A stretch of 64,000 nucleotides of DNA from Oligoflexia bacterium (GCA_031292385.1 JARLHE010000041.1:62001-126000); one strand, 5' to 3'. Positions 17,104-27,075 are shown, numbered from the stretch's first letter. The notes: generated by a model not told the origin, from the sequence alone. Made by a program: numbers and translations.

Positions 17104-17144
17104 GGTTTCTTCCTTATTAAGATCAGTATGAGGTCAGTTTACTA

Positions 17145-18437
17145 TTATAGATAAGCCTTGAACAGCTTGTCGTAGTGGTCCTGTATTCTTTTTAAGTCGA
17201 TAGAGTTCAAAAAGCTCGAAAAGCTCATCCAAACGGCCACCCCGTTCAGATCCCGGAACTGCGGCGGCAGATATCTGGGCTCATCCACGATTCCTTCCTT
17301 ATATTTTTGATAAATTAACGGAATATCGTCAACGTGAAGCTTGCCGGAAAAGATAAAAGGAATCAGGTAAGGCCGCCCGAGCCGAATTGCCGCCCGCATA
17401 AAGTTGTAATTTTCGACAAAGCCGCGGCAGTAGGAGATATCCTTGGTGAAGGGAGCCCCGCCTTCCACCACCCCGCCGCGGAACACGCGTTTGGCGTTAA
17501 ACAGACACTCATCCTCGGAATAGCCCTCGGTACGGTAGAACTCGATGAGCTCCAGGATATTGGCGCCGTCTTCCGCTTTATCGATGCCCAGAATCCGGTC
17601 ATTAATCGCGCGAGCGCGCCTCGGATAGGAACGGAATGTGAAAATCTCCATGATCACAGCCAAACCCTCCTGCGTGGCCGCGCAGCGAGGAGGCCCCTTG
17701 GAGAGCCATTTGGCGATATGCTGGAGATTGCCGTTCTGAGTCGTGCCGGCATGCACCCATCCTTCATGCACCTCGAGAATATCGATATCCCGCGACGAAA
17801 AAAGGGCGCCCGACTTGATCTTGACGACATCCCCGCCGGCGGCCGCATCGGCGACGATTCCATCCGACAATCGGGCTTGCACGCCGCCATCAGGAAAATA
17901 TTCCTTGAACCTTTCGTTGAGAGCGTCGACGACCTCTTCCGCCTCGATATTTTCCGGATAATCGGGACCGATCGAATGCTCATTCAAGGAGCTCAAAATC
18001 CCATAAAGCATCTGGCCAAGATCTAAGATCGTATTCTTTTCATCGAAAAACGCGTCTTTGGGAGAACCATAGAGCTTGCGGCTGACTTCCCAAAACCGTT
18101 TGGTGCCGCGCGCGAGCAGCAATTCGGTGACCTCGATATATTCTTCGCAAATCCTCGAAAGCAGCCGGCCGACCGAATCCTGGTCGCCCAGGGAAGCGCT
18201 GATATCGGCGATGATTTCCCGAAGCTCCTCCTGCTTTTTTGCGACATCGAAGGGCAACGGAATCGACTCGTAATAAGCCGCATCCACTTTGGGCATTTGT
18301 TTATAGCGGCTTTTGCGAAGGCCGGCTTCGATCGACGGATCCCATTTGATCGCATCGAGAATGCGGATAGGCCGCTGCGCTTCGACCAGCCGCTGCGACA
18401 GCCGCTTGATTTTCTCTTTATAGGTCGTCCAAACCAT
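17145..18437 (-). CDS. QEGLA-motif protein (DUF1704, putative zinc metallopeptidase)
   Basis: 430 aa. The name-giving motif QEGLA is at residues 256-260 and an HExxxH-like site, HEGWVH, at 224-229. This combination defines the DUF1704 family, annotated as flavohemoglobin expression-modulating proteins and related in fold to the MATCAP/tyrosine-removing metallopeptidases. The two His and the Glu could form the zinc site. Substrate in bacteria is not known. The gene lies 41 bp upstream of the PpiC gene on the same strand, and a helical unknown gene is divergent from it; no globin gene is near. Confidence 0.85.
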   Translation of the reverse strand: MVWTTYKEKIKRLSQRLVEAQRPIRILDAIKWDPSIEAGLRKSRYKQMPKVDAAYYESIPLPFDVAKKQEELREIIADISASLGDQDSVGRLLSRICEEYIEVTELLLARGTKRFWEVSRKLYGSPKDAFFDEKNTILDLGQMLYGILSSLNEHSIGPDYPENIEAEEVVDALNERFKEYFPDGGVQARLSDGIVADAAAGGDVVKIKSGALFSSRDIDILEVHEGWVHAGTTQNGNLQHIAKWLSKGPPRCAATQEGLAVIMEIFTFRSYPRRARAINDRILGIDKAEDGANILELIEFYRTEGYSEDECLFNAKRVFRGGVVEGGAPFTKDISYCRGFVENYNFMRAAIRLGRPYLIPFIFSGKLHVDDIPLIYQKYKEGIVDEPRYLPPQFRDLNGVAVWMSFSSFLNSIDLKRIQDHYDKLFKAYL

Positions 18438-18484
18438 CTTTATTACATAATATCACGTGGAACTCCGCTTGCAGTAAAGTGATC

Positions 18485-19054
18485 ATGATTCATGAACCCG
18501 CGAACGCGGAGCATGAGCTTCGCAAAGCCTACAATTGCGTAATCGACGCGGCGACGACGTTTTTCTGGGACCGCAAAGGCATACCCGGCGTGAATCCCGA
18601 CGAGGTCGTAACCATTTACAAGCGGGCCTTTCGCGCACATCGGGACGGTGACCGGCTTGCCGCTGAGCGTTGGGCGAGAACCGCCAAACATTTGTCGCGC
18701 GCTTTCCAAAGCGAAGCCAAGATCGCTTTTCTCGAGCCAAGAACCGCCGAGCTCCCCTGCCTCGAAGGCGCGACACCCGAAGAATACTGCCTCACGGAAC
18801 GGGTCGATGCCACCGAAGACCTGATCAACTCACTGGCGGATCATATTCCCCATGAGACGCATGAAATATCAAAAGTCATGGAACACTACCTGCGCCGGGC
18901 GCGGCGGCACCTCGAAACCCTACACAGCGCGGATGTAACCCACGAGCTTCTCAGAGCCGAAGTGACCAAAGCGGCCCATGAGTACGGGCGCGTCCTCGAA
19001 TGCATGCAACTGGCCTATGAAGCCGAGCAAGCCCACGGCAAGAGCGCGGCATGA
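18485..19054 (+). CDS. Hypothetical alpha-helical cytoplasmic protein
   Basis: 189 aa from ATG 18485 (a GTG at 18479 would add two residues). No signal peptide or membrane segment. It appears wholly helical and rich in His, Arg and Glu: AERWARTAKHLSRAFQSEAK, VMEHYLRRARRHLETLHS, TKAAHEYGRVLECMQLAYE. The His-x-x-Glu-like patterns could suggest a HEPN-like or four-helix bundle, but no family was recognised. It is divergent from the QEGLA-motif gene with 47 bp between the start codons, so both may use one control region. Confidence 0.65.
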   Translation: MIHEPANAEHELRKAYNCVIDAATTFFWDRKGIPGVNPDEVVTIYKRAFRAHRDGDRLAAERWARTAKHLSRAFQSEAKIAFLEPRTAELPCLEGATPEEYCLTERVDATEDLINSLADHIPHETHEISKVMEHYLRRARRHLETLHSADVTHELLRAEVTKAAHEYGRVLECMQLAYEAEQAHGKSAA

Positions 19055-19113
19055 AGCGAAGCGCCTGCGCGAGAGCCGAGCGAACGAAGTGAGCGGAGAT
19101 TCGCGCTTAAATG

Positions 19114-19144
19114 AAAAAGGCGCTGACTTTTACAAGCCAGCGCC
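19114..19144 (-). terminator. Rho-independent terminator of the ribosomal protein operon
   Basis: On the minus strand GGCGCTG, 12-base loop, CAGCGCC (19119-19144), followed by five T residues (complement of 19114-19118). It lies 28 bp after the rpsI stop codon. Confidence 0.85.
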
Positions 19145-19172
19145 AAATAGAACCAAATAAAGGACTTCGCGG

Positions 19173-19571
19173 TTAGCGCTTTGAGTATTGGAAGCGGCGG
19201 CGGGCGCCCGCCAGGCCGTACTTCTTACGCTCAACTTCGCGCGAATCGCGGGTAATGTGGCCGGCCTTCTTCAATACCGGGCGATATGCGACGTCCACGT
19301 CCAAAAGGGCCTTGGCAATACCGTGCTTGACGGCGCCAGCCTGGCCGGAAAGTCCACCGCCGTGCACGTTCACCAAGATGTCGAAACGACCCACGGTTTG
19401 GGTCAATTCAAGAACTTGCATGATCAGAAGGCGGGAAGAAGGACGAGGGAAATAATCCTCGAAAGAACGATCATTGATGCGGATCGTTCCAACATCACCC
19501 GCGCGGGCGCGTAAATAGACGCGAGCTACGGCGTTTTTGCGTTTACCAACTTCGTGGTTCTGCTTTTCCAT
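19173..19571 (-). CDS. rpsI: 30S ribosomal protein S9
   Basis: 132 aa, normal length. The central VNVHGGGLSGQAGAVKHGIA segment and the basic C-terminal tail ending FQYSKR, which reaches the ribosomal P site, are diagnostic. It is the second gene after rplM, the usual pairing in bacteria, with a 38-bp gap and its own terminator downstream. Confidence 0.98.
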   Translation of the reverse strand: MEKQNHEVGKRKNAVARVYLRARAGDVGTIRINDRSFEDYFPRPSSRLLIMQVLELTQTVGRFDILVNVHGGGLSGQAGAVKHGIAKALLDVDVAYRPVLKKAGHITRDSREVERKKYGLAGARRRFQYSKR

Positions 19572-19609
19572 TCGGACTTAGACTCCCTAATTCGTCTTTT
19601 TATTCTTGA

Positions 19610-20122
19610 TTACTTCTTTGGAATCGGTTTGGCGACAACCGTGCGGCGCTTAACGCCGGCAGGCAGCGGCTGCGGGTTCTGAGCTGCATGCGGATGCTGA
19701 TCCGCGGTGAAAAGCTTCAGCTTCTTCATCTGATGGCGAGCCAAGCTCGAACCATTCGTCATGCCCCAAACAGCACGACGGATGATTTCGGTCGGCTGAC
19801 GTTGCAACATCTCTTTCGCGGTCTTGGTCTTCAAACCGCTGATGTAACCGGTATGATCACGATAAAGTTTCTTGTCCCATTTGGTGCGAGTGAAAACGAC
19901 TTTATCAGCGTTCAAAACCACCACGAAATCGCCTGCGTCGGCATGACGGGTGTAAGTCGTCTTGTGTTTACCGGTGATGATGCGGGCCAGAACGGTTGCC
20001 AAACGGCCGACCACCTGGTCTTTTGCATCGACTACGAACCACTTTGGGGCGTTAGGTCCCTTGGTTTCAAAGAAATGAGGACCCGACTGCTTCGCCTGAT
20101 AAGTCTTTTGCTGCTGCAACAT
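19610..20122 (-). CDS. rplM: 50S ribosomal protein L13
   Basis: 170 aa, somewhat longer than the usual 142 because of an N-terminal extension of about 20 residues (MLQQQKTYQAKQSGPHF) before the conserved WFVVDAKDQVVGRLAT. The core motifs KHKTTYTRHADAGDFVVVLNA and YRDHTGYISGLK are present. It pairs with rpsI downstream. No Shine-Dalgarno sequence precedes the ATG; the upstream bases on the coding strand read CCCTCC, so either initiation is weak or leaderless, or the start lies elsewhere. Confidence 0.97.
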   Translation of the reverse strand: MLQQQKTYQAKQSGPHFFETKGPNAPKWFVVDAKDQVVGRLATVLARIITGKHKTTYTRHADAGDFVVVLNADKVVFTRTKWDKKLYRDHTGYISGLKTKTAKEMLQRQPTEIIRRAVWGMTNGSSLARHQMKKLKLFTADQHPHAAQNPQPLPAGVKRRTVVAKPIPKK

Positions 20123-20133
20123 AGACGGAGGGA

Positions 20134-20160
20134 ATTACAGGACACGTTCATCGAAGTCAA
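20134..20160 (-). promoter_or_regulatory. Possible promoter for rplM-rpsI
   Basis: Minus strand TTGACT (20155-20160), a short 15-bp spacer, TGTAAT (20134-20139). Transcription would begin within a few bases of the rplM start codon at 20122. The spacing is below optimum. Confidence 0.3.
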
Positions 20161-20167
20161 CGACTTC

Positions 20168-22909
20168 TTAGATAACTCCCACCGAAAAGTAGAAATTACT
20201 TTGGGCGGTATTGGGGTCGACAATGGCCGAGGGAGCATTCAGTTTCCAGCCATAATCCAAGCTGACTGGCCCGACCGGGGTCATATAACGTATCCCGAAG
20301 CCCGCGCCATAAAGCAGATTTCCAAAGGAAAAGGTATCGATCTGGAGGTTGGCCGCATCCAAAAAGGGGCCGAACTTCAAGCTGCCGGCAAAGGGAAAGT
20401 CTATTTGTGTCCGATAGTTAACATAAGACGCGCTACCCGTCAGATAAGTCACGTTATTGATATTGAGCTCCTGCTCTTGATAGCCACGCAAACTGGAAAT
20501 ACCGCCCAAAGCAAACCGCTTAATCAACGGAATGGAGCCATAACCGACTTCAGCGTTTCCACCCGTCGAGACTGTGCTGCGTTCCAAACCACCTCGGAAG
20601 CTGAGGAACCAGGTCGCCCCCGCCATTAACGGCACCGTGTAATCGGTACGAAACTGAAATCGGGTATAGCCGATCGGGCTTTCGGCATTCTGAGAGAAAA
20701 ATACCGGATCGGCCCATTCAAAGGAGGTCTCGGCATAGAGGCCTGAAGTCGGCGCCAGCGGATTATCGCGCATATCAAGCCGTAACGTGGGGATGATCGA
20801 GCCAATGCGAAATTGACCGTCGTCTTTAGCGTCATATGCATTGAATTGATTCACCCGCTGCAAGCTGTAGGTGAAAATCCCGATGAGGTTGGGATCTTTG
20901 AAAATCTTCTTCTCCCAAGTCAACGCGAGACCGACGATGGTCGCGTCGAAATTCGTATACTCGGTGCCGCTCAGATTCAACGTCGGGCGGAAAGTCAGAT
21001 CATACCCGGCGAACCAGGGCCAATTGTAAGCGAGCTGGGTCTGATACTCACCGAAATGGTAGTCGGGAGTGACCAGATTAACACGGCGATTGGCCGCGAG
21101 ATCCAGGAACACGCTGTGGCCGTCTCCCCAAAGATTGGTGTAACCCAGCTCGGCGAATCCGCGGATACCGAGATCGTTTCGAAATCCGGGACCGCCGGCG
21201 ATAACGCCGGGAAGCGCTTCCTCAACCGTGATCTTGATCACGCGTCCGTTGGAATCGTCCGGATCCGGCACCGCGCGCACCTTCGCGATCGAAAAAAGAC
21301 CCATGCGCCGAAGCCGAGTTTCCGTCTCGACGAGCTTCGGCTCCTCGACGATATCGCCGGCCTTGAGCGAGCATTCGCGAAGAATCACGCTTTCCTTCGT
21401 TTTGGAGCGACCTTCGACGTCGATTCGGGTCACATGATAGTGCGGGCCTTCCGACACATCGAGATCGATGTCCGCTAAACGGTTTTCATCCGAATATTTC
21501 ACCAAATGCTCGGTGTTTTCGTTGATGATCGCGACGGTCAGATAGCCTTTTGCCCGATAGGCGCTTTTGATCGACTGGATGCCTTCGCTCAAAAGAAACA
21601 GGTTCAGCGGCTTGCCTTCCGTCACGCCGAGATACTTGGCGATCATGGCGCGATCGAAAACGTTGACCCCGCTCATCGACAAACGGCGCACGAAGGTCTG
21701 GTCGCCTTCATACAGATAGACGGAAAGCTTCACCGTGCTCTCTTTTTCCTGGGGCAGCGGCTTGAGCGGGTAGCTCTTGCTGACGGTCGTGAGCTTGGCG
21801 CTCAAGAAACCCTGGGATTTCATCCATTCGATCGTCAAATCCAAGCCATGCTGCACGTCCTTCTCGACGTAGTAGCCGCGCTGGACGACCTCGGGAGCGA
21901 CTTTCTCGAACTGATCCCGAAGCTGGGCTTCGGTAAAAAACGAGTTCCCTTCGAAATTAATCGATTCGATCTGAACGCGGGGCCCCTCATCGATGACGTA
22001 CGTCACATGCCGCGAACGAGCGCCTCGCGGGCCGACCTGGGGACTCTCGAAAGTATAAGGGGTGATCGAGACGTTCGCGTAACCCAGAGAATGGTACTCG
22101 TCCTCGATTCTCTTTTGGATCGCCGTGACATAATCTTTTCCCAAACCGAGGTTTCGCTGTTCGTCGACGATGGCGTCCAGCCGGCTCTTGTTGATGACTT
22201 CATTTCCCCGATAGCCGAAGCTGACCCGCTCTCCCGGGCGGAATCGGGCATTGACCTTCACCCACTTCCCTGTCGGAAGCGCGCCCAACGGGGAATTTGC
22301 CGCCGGAGGGGATACCGCCACGACGTCGAAATCCTCGACCCGGGCGCCGATATATTCCTCGGAAACAAAAACGTCCTGGATCGAGCGCCGAATCGCGGCG
22401 ATCCTCTCTTGAGTGAGAATCTCTCCCGGCTTGATCGCCGCGCTCGAGACAAGCTTTTTTTCGAGATGACGCCAGGTCCGATAGCCGAGATCGCCCACCT
22501 CGCCGGAATCATCCGCGCCACCCTCGCCGGGGATTGAAAAATTCATGCTGAGAATCCGAGTGGGGTTGCCTTCGACCGCTTTCATCTCGAGGATAAACTG
22601 CGCCTTGTTGCGGGGTCCTTCCCGTCGAACGAGCCTGGCGCCGATCACCGCCTGTTCGTAGCCCATCGCGCGATACCGCTCGCGAAGATTGTCGACGGTA
22701 CGGGTGACTTTGATTTGGTCCAAAGGCTCGCCGGACTCCACCTCCACCGCCGCCTCAACCGCTTCCGGGGGCAGCACGGTCACACCCTCGATCTCGACTT
22801 GCTCGATGGTGACAGCCGGCGTCGGCGCCGCCTCGACTGAATTATGGGCCGATCCGAAAAAAATGAACGCAAGCAAGAAGAGGGACAGTGCGATCTTCAC
22901 TCTCTTCAC
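20168..22909 (-). CDS. tamA: Omp85-family outer-membrane assembly protein, TamA/BamA-like
   Basis: 913 aa. Signal peptide to about residue 27, then a long periplasmic region in which I count about six POTRA-like repeats (each has a pattern such as INFEGNSFFTEAQLRD, IDVEGRSKTKESVILR), and a 16-stranded barrel from about residue 580. The Omp85 signature of loop 6 is seen in GGISSLRGYQEQE. TamA of enterobacteria has three POTRA domains and BamA five, so this copy is larger. Because the gene upstream encodes TamB and overlaps it by 4 bp, a TamA role in moving lipids or proteins to the outer membrane is favoured over BamA. Confidence 0.88.
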   Translation of the reverse strand: MKRVKIALSLFLLAFIFFGSAHNSVEAAPTPAVTIEQVEIEGVTVLPPEAVEAAVEVESGEPLDQIKVTRTVDNLRERYRAMGYEQAVIGARLVRREGPRNKAQFILEMKAVEGNPTRILSMNFSIPGEGGADDSGEVGDLGYRTWRHLEKKLVSSAAIKPGEILTQERIAAIRRSIQDVFVSEEYIGARVEDFDVVAVSPPAANSPLGALPTGKWVKVNARFRPGERVSFGYRGNEVINKSRLDAIVDEQRNLGLGKDYVTAIQKRIEDEYHSLGYANVSITPYTFESPQVGPRGARSRHVTYVIDEGPRVQIESINFEGNSFFTEAQLRDQFEKVAPEVVQRGYYVEKDVQHGLDLTIEWMKSQGFLSAKLTTVSKSYPLKPLPQEKESTVKLSVYLYEGDQTFVRRLSMSGVNVFDRAMIAKYLGVTEGKPLNLFLLSEGIQSIKSAYRAKGYLTVAIINENTEHLVKYSDENRLADIDLDVSEGPHYHVTRIDVEGRSKTKESVILRECSLKAGDIVEEPKLVETETRLRRMGLFSIAKVRAVPDPDDSNGRVIKITVEEALPGVIAGGPGFRNDLGIRGFAELGYTNLWGDGHSVFLDLAANRRVNLVTPDYHFGEYQTQLAYNWPWFAGYDLTFRPTLNLSGTEYTNFDATIVGLALTWEKKIFKDPNLIGIFTYSLQRVNQFNAYDAKDDGQFRIGSIIPTLRLDMRDNPLAPTSGLYAETSFEWADPVFFSQNAESPIGYTRFQFRTDYTVPLMAGATWFLSFRGGLERSTVSTGGNAEVGYGSIPLIKRFALGGISSLRGYQEQELNINNVTYLTGSASYVNYRTQIDFPFAGSLKFGPFLDAANLQIDTFSFGNLLYGAGFGIRYMTPVGPVSLDYGWKLNAPSAIVDPNTAQSNFYFSVGVI

Positions 22910-25900
22910 TTGAACCTCTTCTGGAGCTTGAAGTCGAGTCCATAAGATGTCTGACGCGCGCCCGTGTCCAGGGACTGGTAGTTATCCCAGACGCCGATAA
23001 GCGACGCCGCCGGGGTCATCTTCAGCTCCATGTTCACTTCCTGCTCACTGCCCGAGCCCACGCCGACCGTGCTTCCGTAAGACAGGTCGATGTCTTTGGT
23101 GACTTGTTTCCGAACGACGAGTTTCGGGGATACGCTCGTTTCGCCGGCGGCCTGGGGCCTGAAAACGCTGGCGCCGACGTAAGGATTGACCGATTCGTCG
23201 AGCTGGACTTGAAGCCCGGTCTTGTTCGCGACTTCCCGGTTGAAATCCAGCGAATTCAAAAGAAGAGACGCGGCCTCACCCTGCTGTACGGCGGCGAGAT
23301 CGCTGGCGCTCAAGCGCTTCGTATCCGTCGGCGTCATCCCGATCGTCAAAAGCGACAAGATATCGCTCTCACTCATGGTGGGAGTGGAAGTGAGCTCGAC
23401 CTTCAGGTTCTTCAGGTCATCCACGGTTCCGGTGGCGTAAAGCTGCACCTTGACGCCGCTGACTTCGGTTCGCGCGGTCAGATTCACTTTCGGATTGATC
23501 ACGGCCGGATTATCGAAAGTCGCGCCCATCGACTGGATCTGAAACTCGTGATCCTTGAATTTCATCTTGCCTTGGACCAGATCAACCGAGCCGAGCAGGC
23601 GCGGGGCCTCGATCGTGTTGATAATCGTCAAGCGTTCCTTGAACTCGGCGTCAAAGAGCTCGTTTTGAACCACGATGCCGCGATCGGCATGGACATCGAT
23701 CTTGAGCTTGAACTTGGGATAATCGCCTGCCTTCAGCGAGCCCGGCGGCGGCGTGTACTGGATCGACTTCAGCCCGGCCGACTGGCTTCTTTGCATCACC
23801 TTTTCCTTGGAGATCGCGGAATCGATGCCGAAATCACCCTCCACCAGGTAAGGCACCTGCTCGCCCGTGACCAGCAGGTTGCCGTTGAGCTTCACCGACT
23901 GGAACGGGTAGATTTTGAGCTTGCTGTTTTGGATATCGATCCGCAGATTCAGCTCCGGCTGCCGGTCGGTGAACAACAGGATTTTTCCCTCGGCCTTGGC
24001 CCTTCCGGAAGCGAGATCGGCCTCGAACCCGCTGACTTCCACGACACCGCCGCCGCGCAATTCCAAGTTGCCCGTGATGTTTTCGAACGGCGAATCCATA
24101 CCGTCGACCCAAACGCTTGGAGAAGCCGGGCTGACCCGCCCCGTGAGGATCGGGGCCCGCAAAGTTCCGGCAATCGAGAAATCGACGCCCGCGGTTCCGG
24201 AGGTCCTTGAAACCGCGGAAGTGAAAAATTCAATCAGGGAAAGATCGAGATCGCCTCGGATCGTCCCGTCGAGCTGAGCCTTGCGGCTGCGCAACTCCAT
24301 ATCGACCCGCCCGTGATTTCCGGAGATCGCCGCGTTGGTCAGATCGAAAGTGCCGTCGGACATCCGGAAGGAGATCGGATGAGCCAGCCGGAATTGGGCA
24401 TCCGATCGCGCAAGAAGGTACTCGGTGAGGGCGATTTCGCCGCTGGCCCTTTCCATTTCTCCGGAACGGAACGAAAGGTTCGCCGCGCCGGATGCGTAGC
24501 CCGTAAGCGTCGCGTCGGTGATGCTTTTTGAGTTCAGCAAAAGCAGGATGGGCGAAAAGTCGAGCCGATGAAAATCGATTTTCAGGTTACTGAAATTGGT
24601 CGGATTGAAATCGTACTTCAGCGCGAGAGTTCCCTCTCCGCCCAGCGCCGTTCCGTTCGCGGTCAAGATGCCGTTTGAAGTGGAAACAACGAGCTGGCTG
24701 GACGGCATCGAAGCGCCGCGAACCGAAACGTCGGTGACGCTCATCTGCGTTTGGGAACGGATGACGCCTTCTTTTCCTTTCCCCGAGCTATCCAGCTTCA
24801 AAGTTCCGCGCATCGGCACGTCCAAACGCACGATATGATCGAGATCGTTGAAGGTCAGTTGCTGGCTGTGGATGTCCCAGTCGAACAGTCCGTCGTCGGT
24901 CACCGAGATCCGGCCGCTGATCCGGCCGGTCCGCTTGACCGCGCTGAAGGAAGAAAGAAGATAAGTTCCGCGATCGAGCCCGCCGGTCAGTTCGACTTTC
25001 GAAAAACGTTCGCCCAGGTAATCCCAGTCGGTGCCGCTTACTTTGGCGATGGCGCGAAGCTCCGATATTTTCAGTCCCCCGGAAACATTGACCGACCCGC
25101 TCATCGGTCCGCTCAAAGAAAACGGAAACCAGCTCAGGTCGCTCGTGAGGTCATGAAAGATTTGAGTGAAATCCTGGATCGTGGCCTTGGGAACCGCGAC
25201 TGTCAGCGCGACCGATTCATGCTTTCCGACATCGACGGTTCCGTTCACGGAGTATTCGCTGTCCCCCCGGACGCCCCTGGCGTTCTTGAGAATCACCCGA
25301 TTATGATCGTCGTCCCAGGTAATCCGGCCCTTGACCGATCCGTAGAGCAAGCGCAGGTAATAGGCGTTTTGCAGGTCGGCATCGATGTCGACCATGATTT
25401 GCTGAACCGGGCCGGTGACCGCAACGTCCAAATTGCCGGTGCCACGGATATCGTTTTCCGCGATTTGCCCGAGATCTTCCAAATTGACCGGTCCGCCCGC
25501 GTGGATATTGAAACCGCCTTTCGCGATCGCGCCCGCCAAAATCATTTTGGAACGCGGCAATTCCACCTGCAGCTGATCCACATGCAGGCCCGCCTTATCG
25601 AAGGCCAGCGGGCCTTCGAGCAGAATCCGCGGAACCGCGAAGATCTTGTGGAGAGGCCGCGCTTCGCCCATCTTCTGATTGTCCAACTGGAAATCGTCCA
25701 ACTGGAGCTTGATCTTCGCTTGGGCATCCAGCGGATTCATGAGCTGAGTCGTCGAGCGCCCCATGCGAACGGTGGCATCGACCGCGCCAGTGATACGAGT
25801 CAGTAACGGAAAAATCGATTTTACCGGCTCCAGCGCGAGAGCGCCCAACCATTGCACTTGCGCCCGATCGAGCTGCAAATTCACTTTCACCGCTTCGCTC

Positions 25901-27075
25901 GAACCGATCTTATAGTGCAGGTCGGTCAGAACGACATGCCCCCCCGAGGCGGTGATCGCGGCGGTGCGCGGCCGATCCCGGGATTTAAGCTCCGCCCGCT
26001 TCAGGGCCAGCTCCCCGCCATCGGGAGAAGCCGCCCAGCTTCCCTCGGCCTCCGCATGATCCGACCAGAAATGCCGGTACCTGAAATCCGTCGCGATCAG
26101 TTTTCCCTCAAGCTTCAAGGTCTCCAGAAATTTATCGAGGTCGGCCCTGACCTTTCCGTCAAAGCCGAAGGTTCCCTCCACATCGAGCGATGGGGCGATT
26201 TCGCTGGCAGCCCGGGCCAAATCGCCGGAGACTTGGAGATCGCCGTCGAGGACCAGCCCTGCGGGTTTTTGGATATTGCCGCGGATTTTGCCGTGCGCGC
26301 TGGCGGACAAGCCGGTTCCGCGAACCGTCAGCGAATCGAAAGTAATGCCCGCTTCGTTCACCCGTGCCGCCAACTGAACGCGATCTAACGCGCGTATCTC
26401 CGGGAACTGGCGGATAAACGAGCCGGACATCCCGGTAAGATCGGTATTGATCTCGTAGCCCAGCCCGCCCTTGCCGTACCACTGGGCGAGACGGACGGAA
26501 TTAAGCTGAACTTCCGCGTAATCGGTCGACCCGATCCAATCGACCCGGACTTTCATGTTCTGCATGCCGACGGCTTCCGCGTGGATTTGAAAAAGCTGAT
26601 CCCACGAAAAATTGAGCGGAAGCGAGCGCGATCCCATGAGAGAGGAAAATTTTCCTTTGCCCGCCGCCGGCTTTTGGGAGCCCGGATCGTAAAACAGCTG
26701 AAGCGAACCATTCACGATCGTAAGCTCTTTGACCCGGATATTGCCCGAGAGCATCTGAAACGGCTGGAACTCGAAATCAATCCGCTCGGCTTTGACGGAG
26801 GTGCCGCCGGGCATTTTGAGGATATTGCGATCGCGCAGGGTGATGACCGGGCTCTTCAGCGAGAGCGCCGGAGGGAACATCTTGATCGCGAACTCGCCGA
26901 AATCGGCCTCGATCCCGGTATCACGCGGCAAGTACTTGAAAACGACTTTTTTGAACAGGCCGGCGAAGGCATGGCTCTGGATAAAGAACAGGGACGAGAC
27001 GACCAAAAAAGAAATGATCGCGCAAAAAACAAGGAATGGATTTTTGATGCTCGTCACGTCTTTTTCCAAAATCAC
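22906..27075 (-). CDS. tamB: Translocation and assembly module TamB
   Basis: 1389 aa. An N-terminal membrane anchor (LVFCAIISFLVVSSLFF) is followed by a very long series of beta-strand repeats (AsmA/TamB-like), and the C-terminal DUF490 domain is recognised by VQLYATGTVDDLKNLKVEL and PTMSESDILSLLTIGMT. Such proteins form periplasm-spanning grooves that carry lipids or assist barrel insertion. The protein partners the TamA-like product encoded directly downstream (ATGA overlap). Upstream it overlaps the TPR gene by 4 bp as well, so three genes are translationally coupled. Confidence 0.92.
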   Translation of the reverse strand: MILEKDVTSIKNPFLVFCAIISFLVVSSLFFIQSHAFAGLFKKVVFKYLPRDTGIEADFGEFAIKMFPPALSLKSPVITLRDRNILKMPGGTSVKAERIDFEFQPFQMLSGNIRVKELTIVNGSLQLFYDPGSQKPAAGKGKFSSLMGSRSLPLNFSWDQLFQIHAEAVGMQNMKVRVDWIGSTDYAEVQLNSVRLAQWYGKGGLGYEINTDLTGMSGSFIRQFPEIRALDRVQLAARVNEAGITFDSLTVRGTGLSASAHGKIRGNIQKPAGLVLDGDLQVSGDLARAASEIAPSLDVEGTFGFDGKVRADLDKFLETLKLEGKLIATDFRYRHFWSDHAEAEGSWAASPDGGELALKRAELKSRDRPRTAAITASGGHVVLTDLHYKIGSSEAVKVNLQLDRAQVQWLGALALEPVKSIFPLLTRITGAVDATVRMGRSTTQLMNPLDAQAKIKLQLDDFQLDNQKMGEARPLHKIFAVPRILLEGPLAFDKAGLHVDQLQVELPRSKMILAGAIAKGGFNIHAGGPVNLEDLGQIAENDIRGTGNLDVAVTGPVQQIMVDIDADLQNAYYLRLLYGSVKGRITWDDDHNRVILKNARGVRGDSEYSVNGTVDVGKHESVALTVAVPKATIQDFTQIFHDLTSDLSWFPFSLSGPMSGSVNVSGGLKISELRAIAKVSGTDWDYLGERFSKVELTGGLDRGTYLLSSFSAVKRTGRISGRISVTDDGLFDWDIHSQQLTFNDLDHIVRLDVPMRGTLKLDSSGKGKEGVIRSQTQMSVTDVSVRGASMPSSQLVVSTSNGILTANGTALGGEGTLALKYDFNPTNFSNLKIDFHRLDFSPILLLLNSKSITDATLTGYASGAANLSFRSGEMERASGEIALTEYLLARSDAQFRLAHPISFRMSDGTFDLTNAAISGNHGRVDMELRSRKAQLDGTIRGDLDLSLIEFFTSAVSRTSGTAGVDFSIAGTLRAPILTGRVSPASPSVWVDGMDSPFENITGNLELRGGGVVEVSGFEADLASGRAKAEGKILLFTDRQPELNLRIDIQNSKLKIYPFQSVKLNGNLLVTGEQVPYLVEGDFGIDSAISKEKVMQRSQSAGLKSIQYTPPPGSLKAGDYPKFKLKIDVHADRGIVVQNELFDAEFKERLTIINTIEAPRLLGSVDLVQGKMKFKDHEFQIQSMGATFDNPAVINPKVNLTARTEVSGVKVQLYATGTVDDLKNLKVELTSTPTMSESDILSLLTIGMTPTDTKRLSASDLAAVQQGEAASLLLNSLDFNREVANKTGLQVQLDESVNPYVGASVFRPQAAGETSVSPKLVVRKQVTKDIDLSYGSTVGVGSGSEQEVNMELKMTPAASLIGVWDNYQSLDTGARQTSYGLDFKLQKRFK

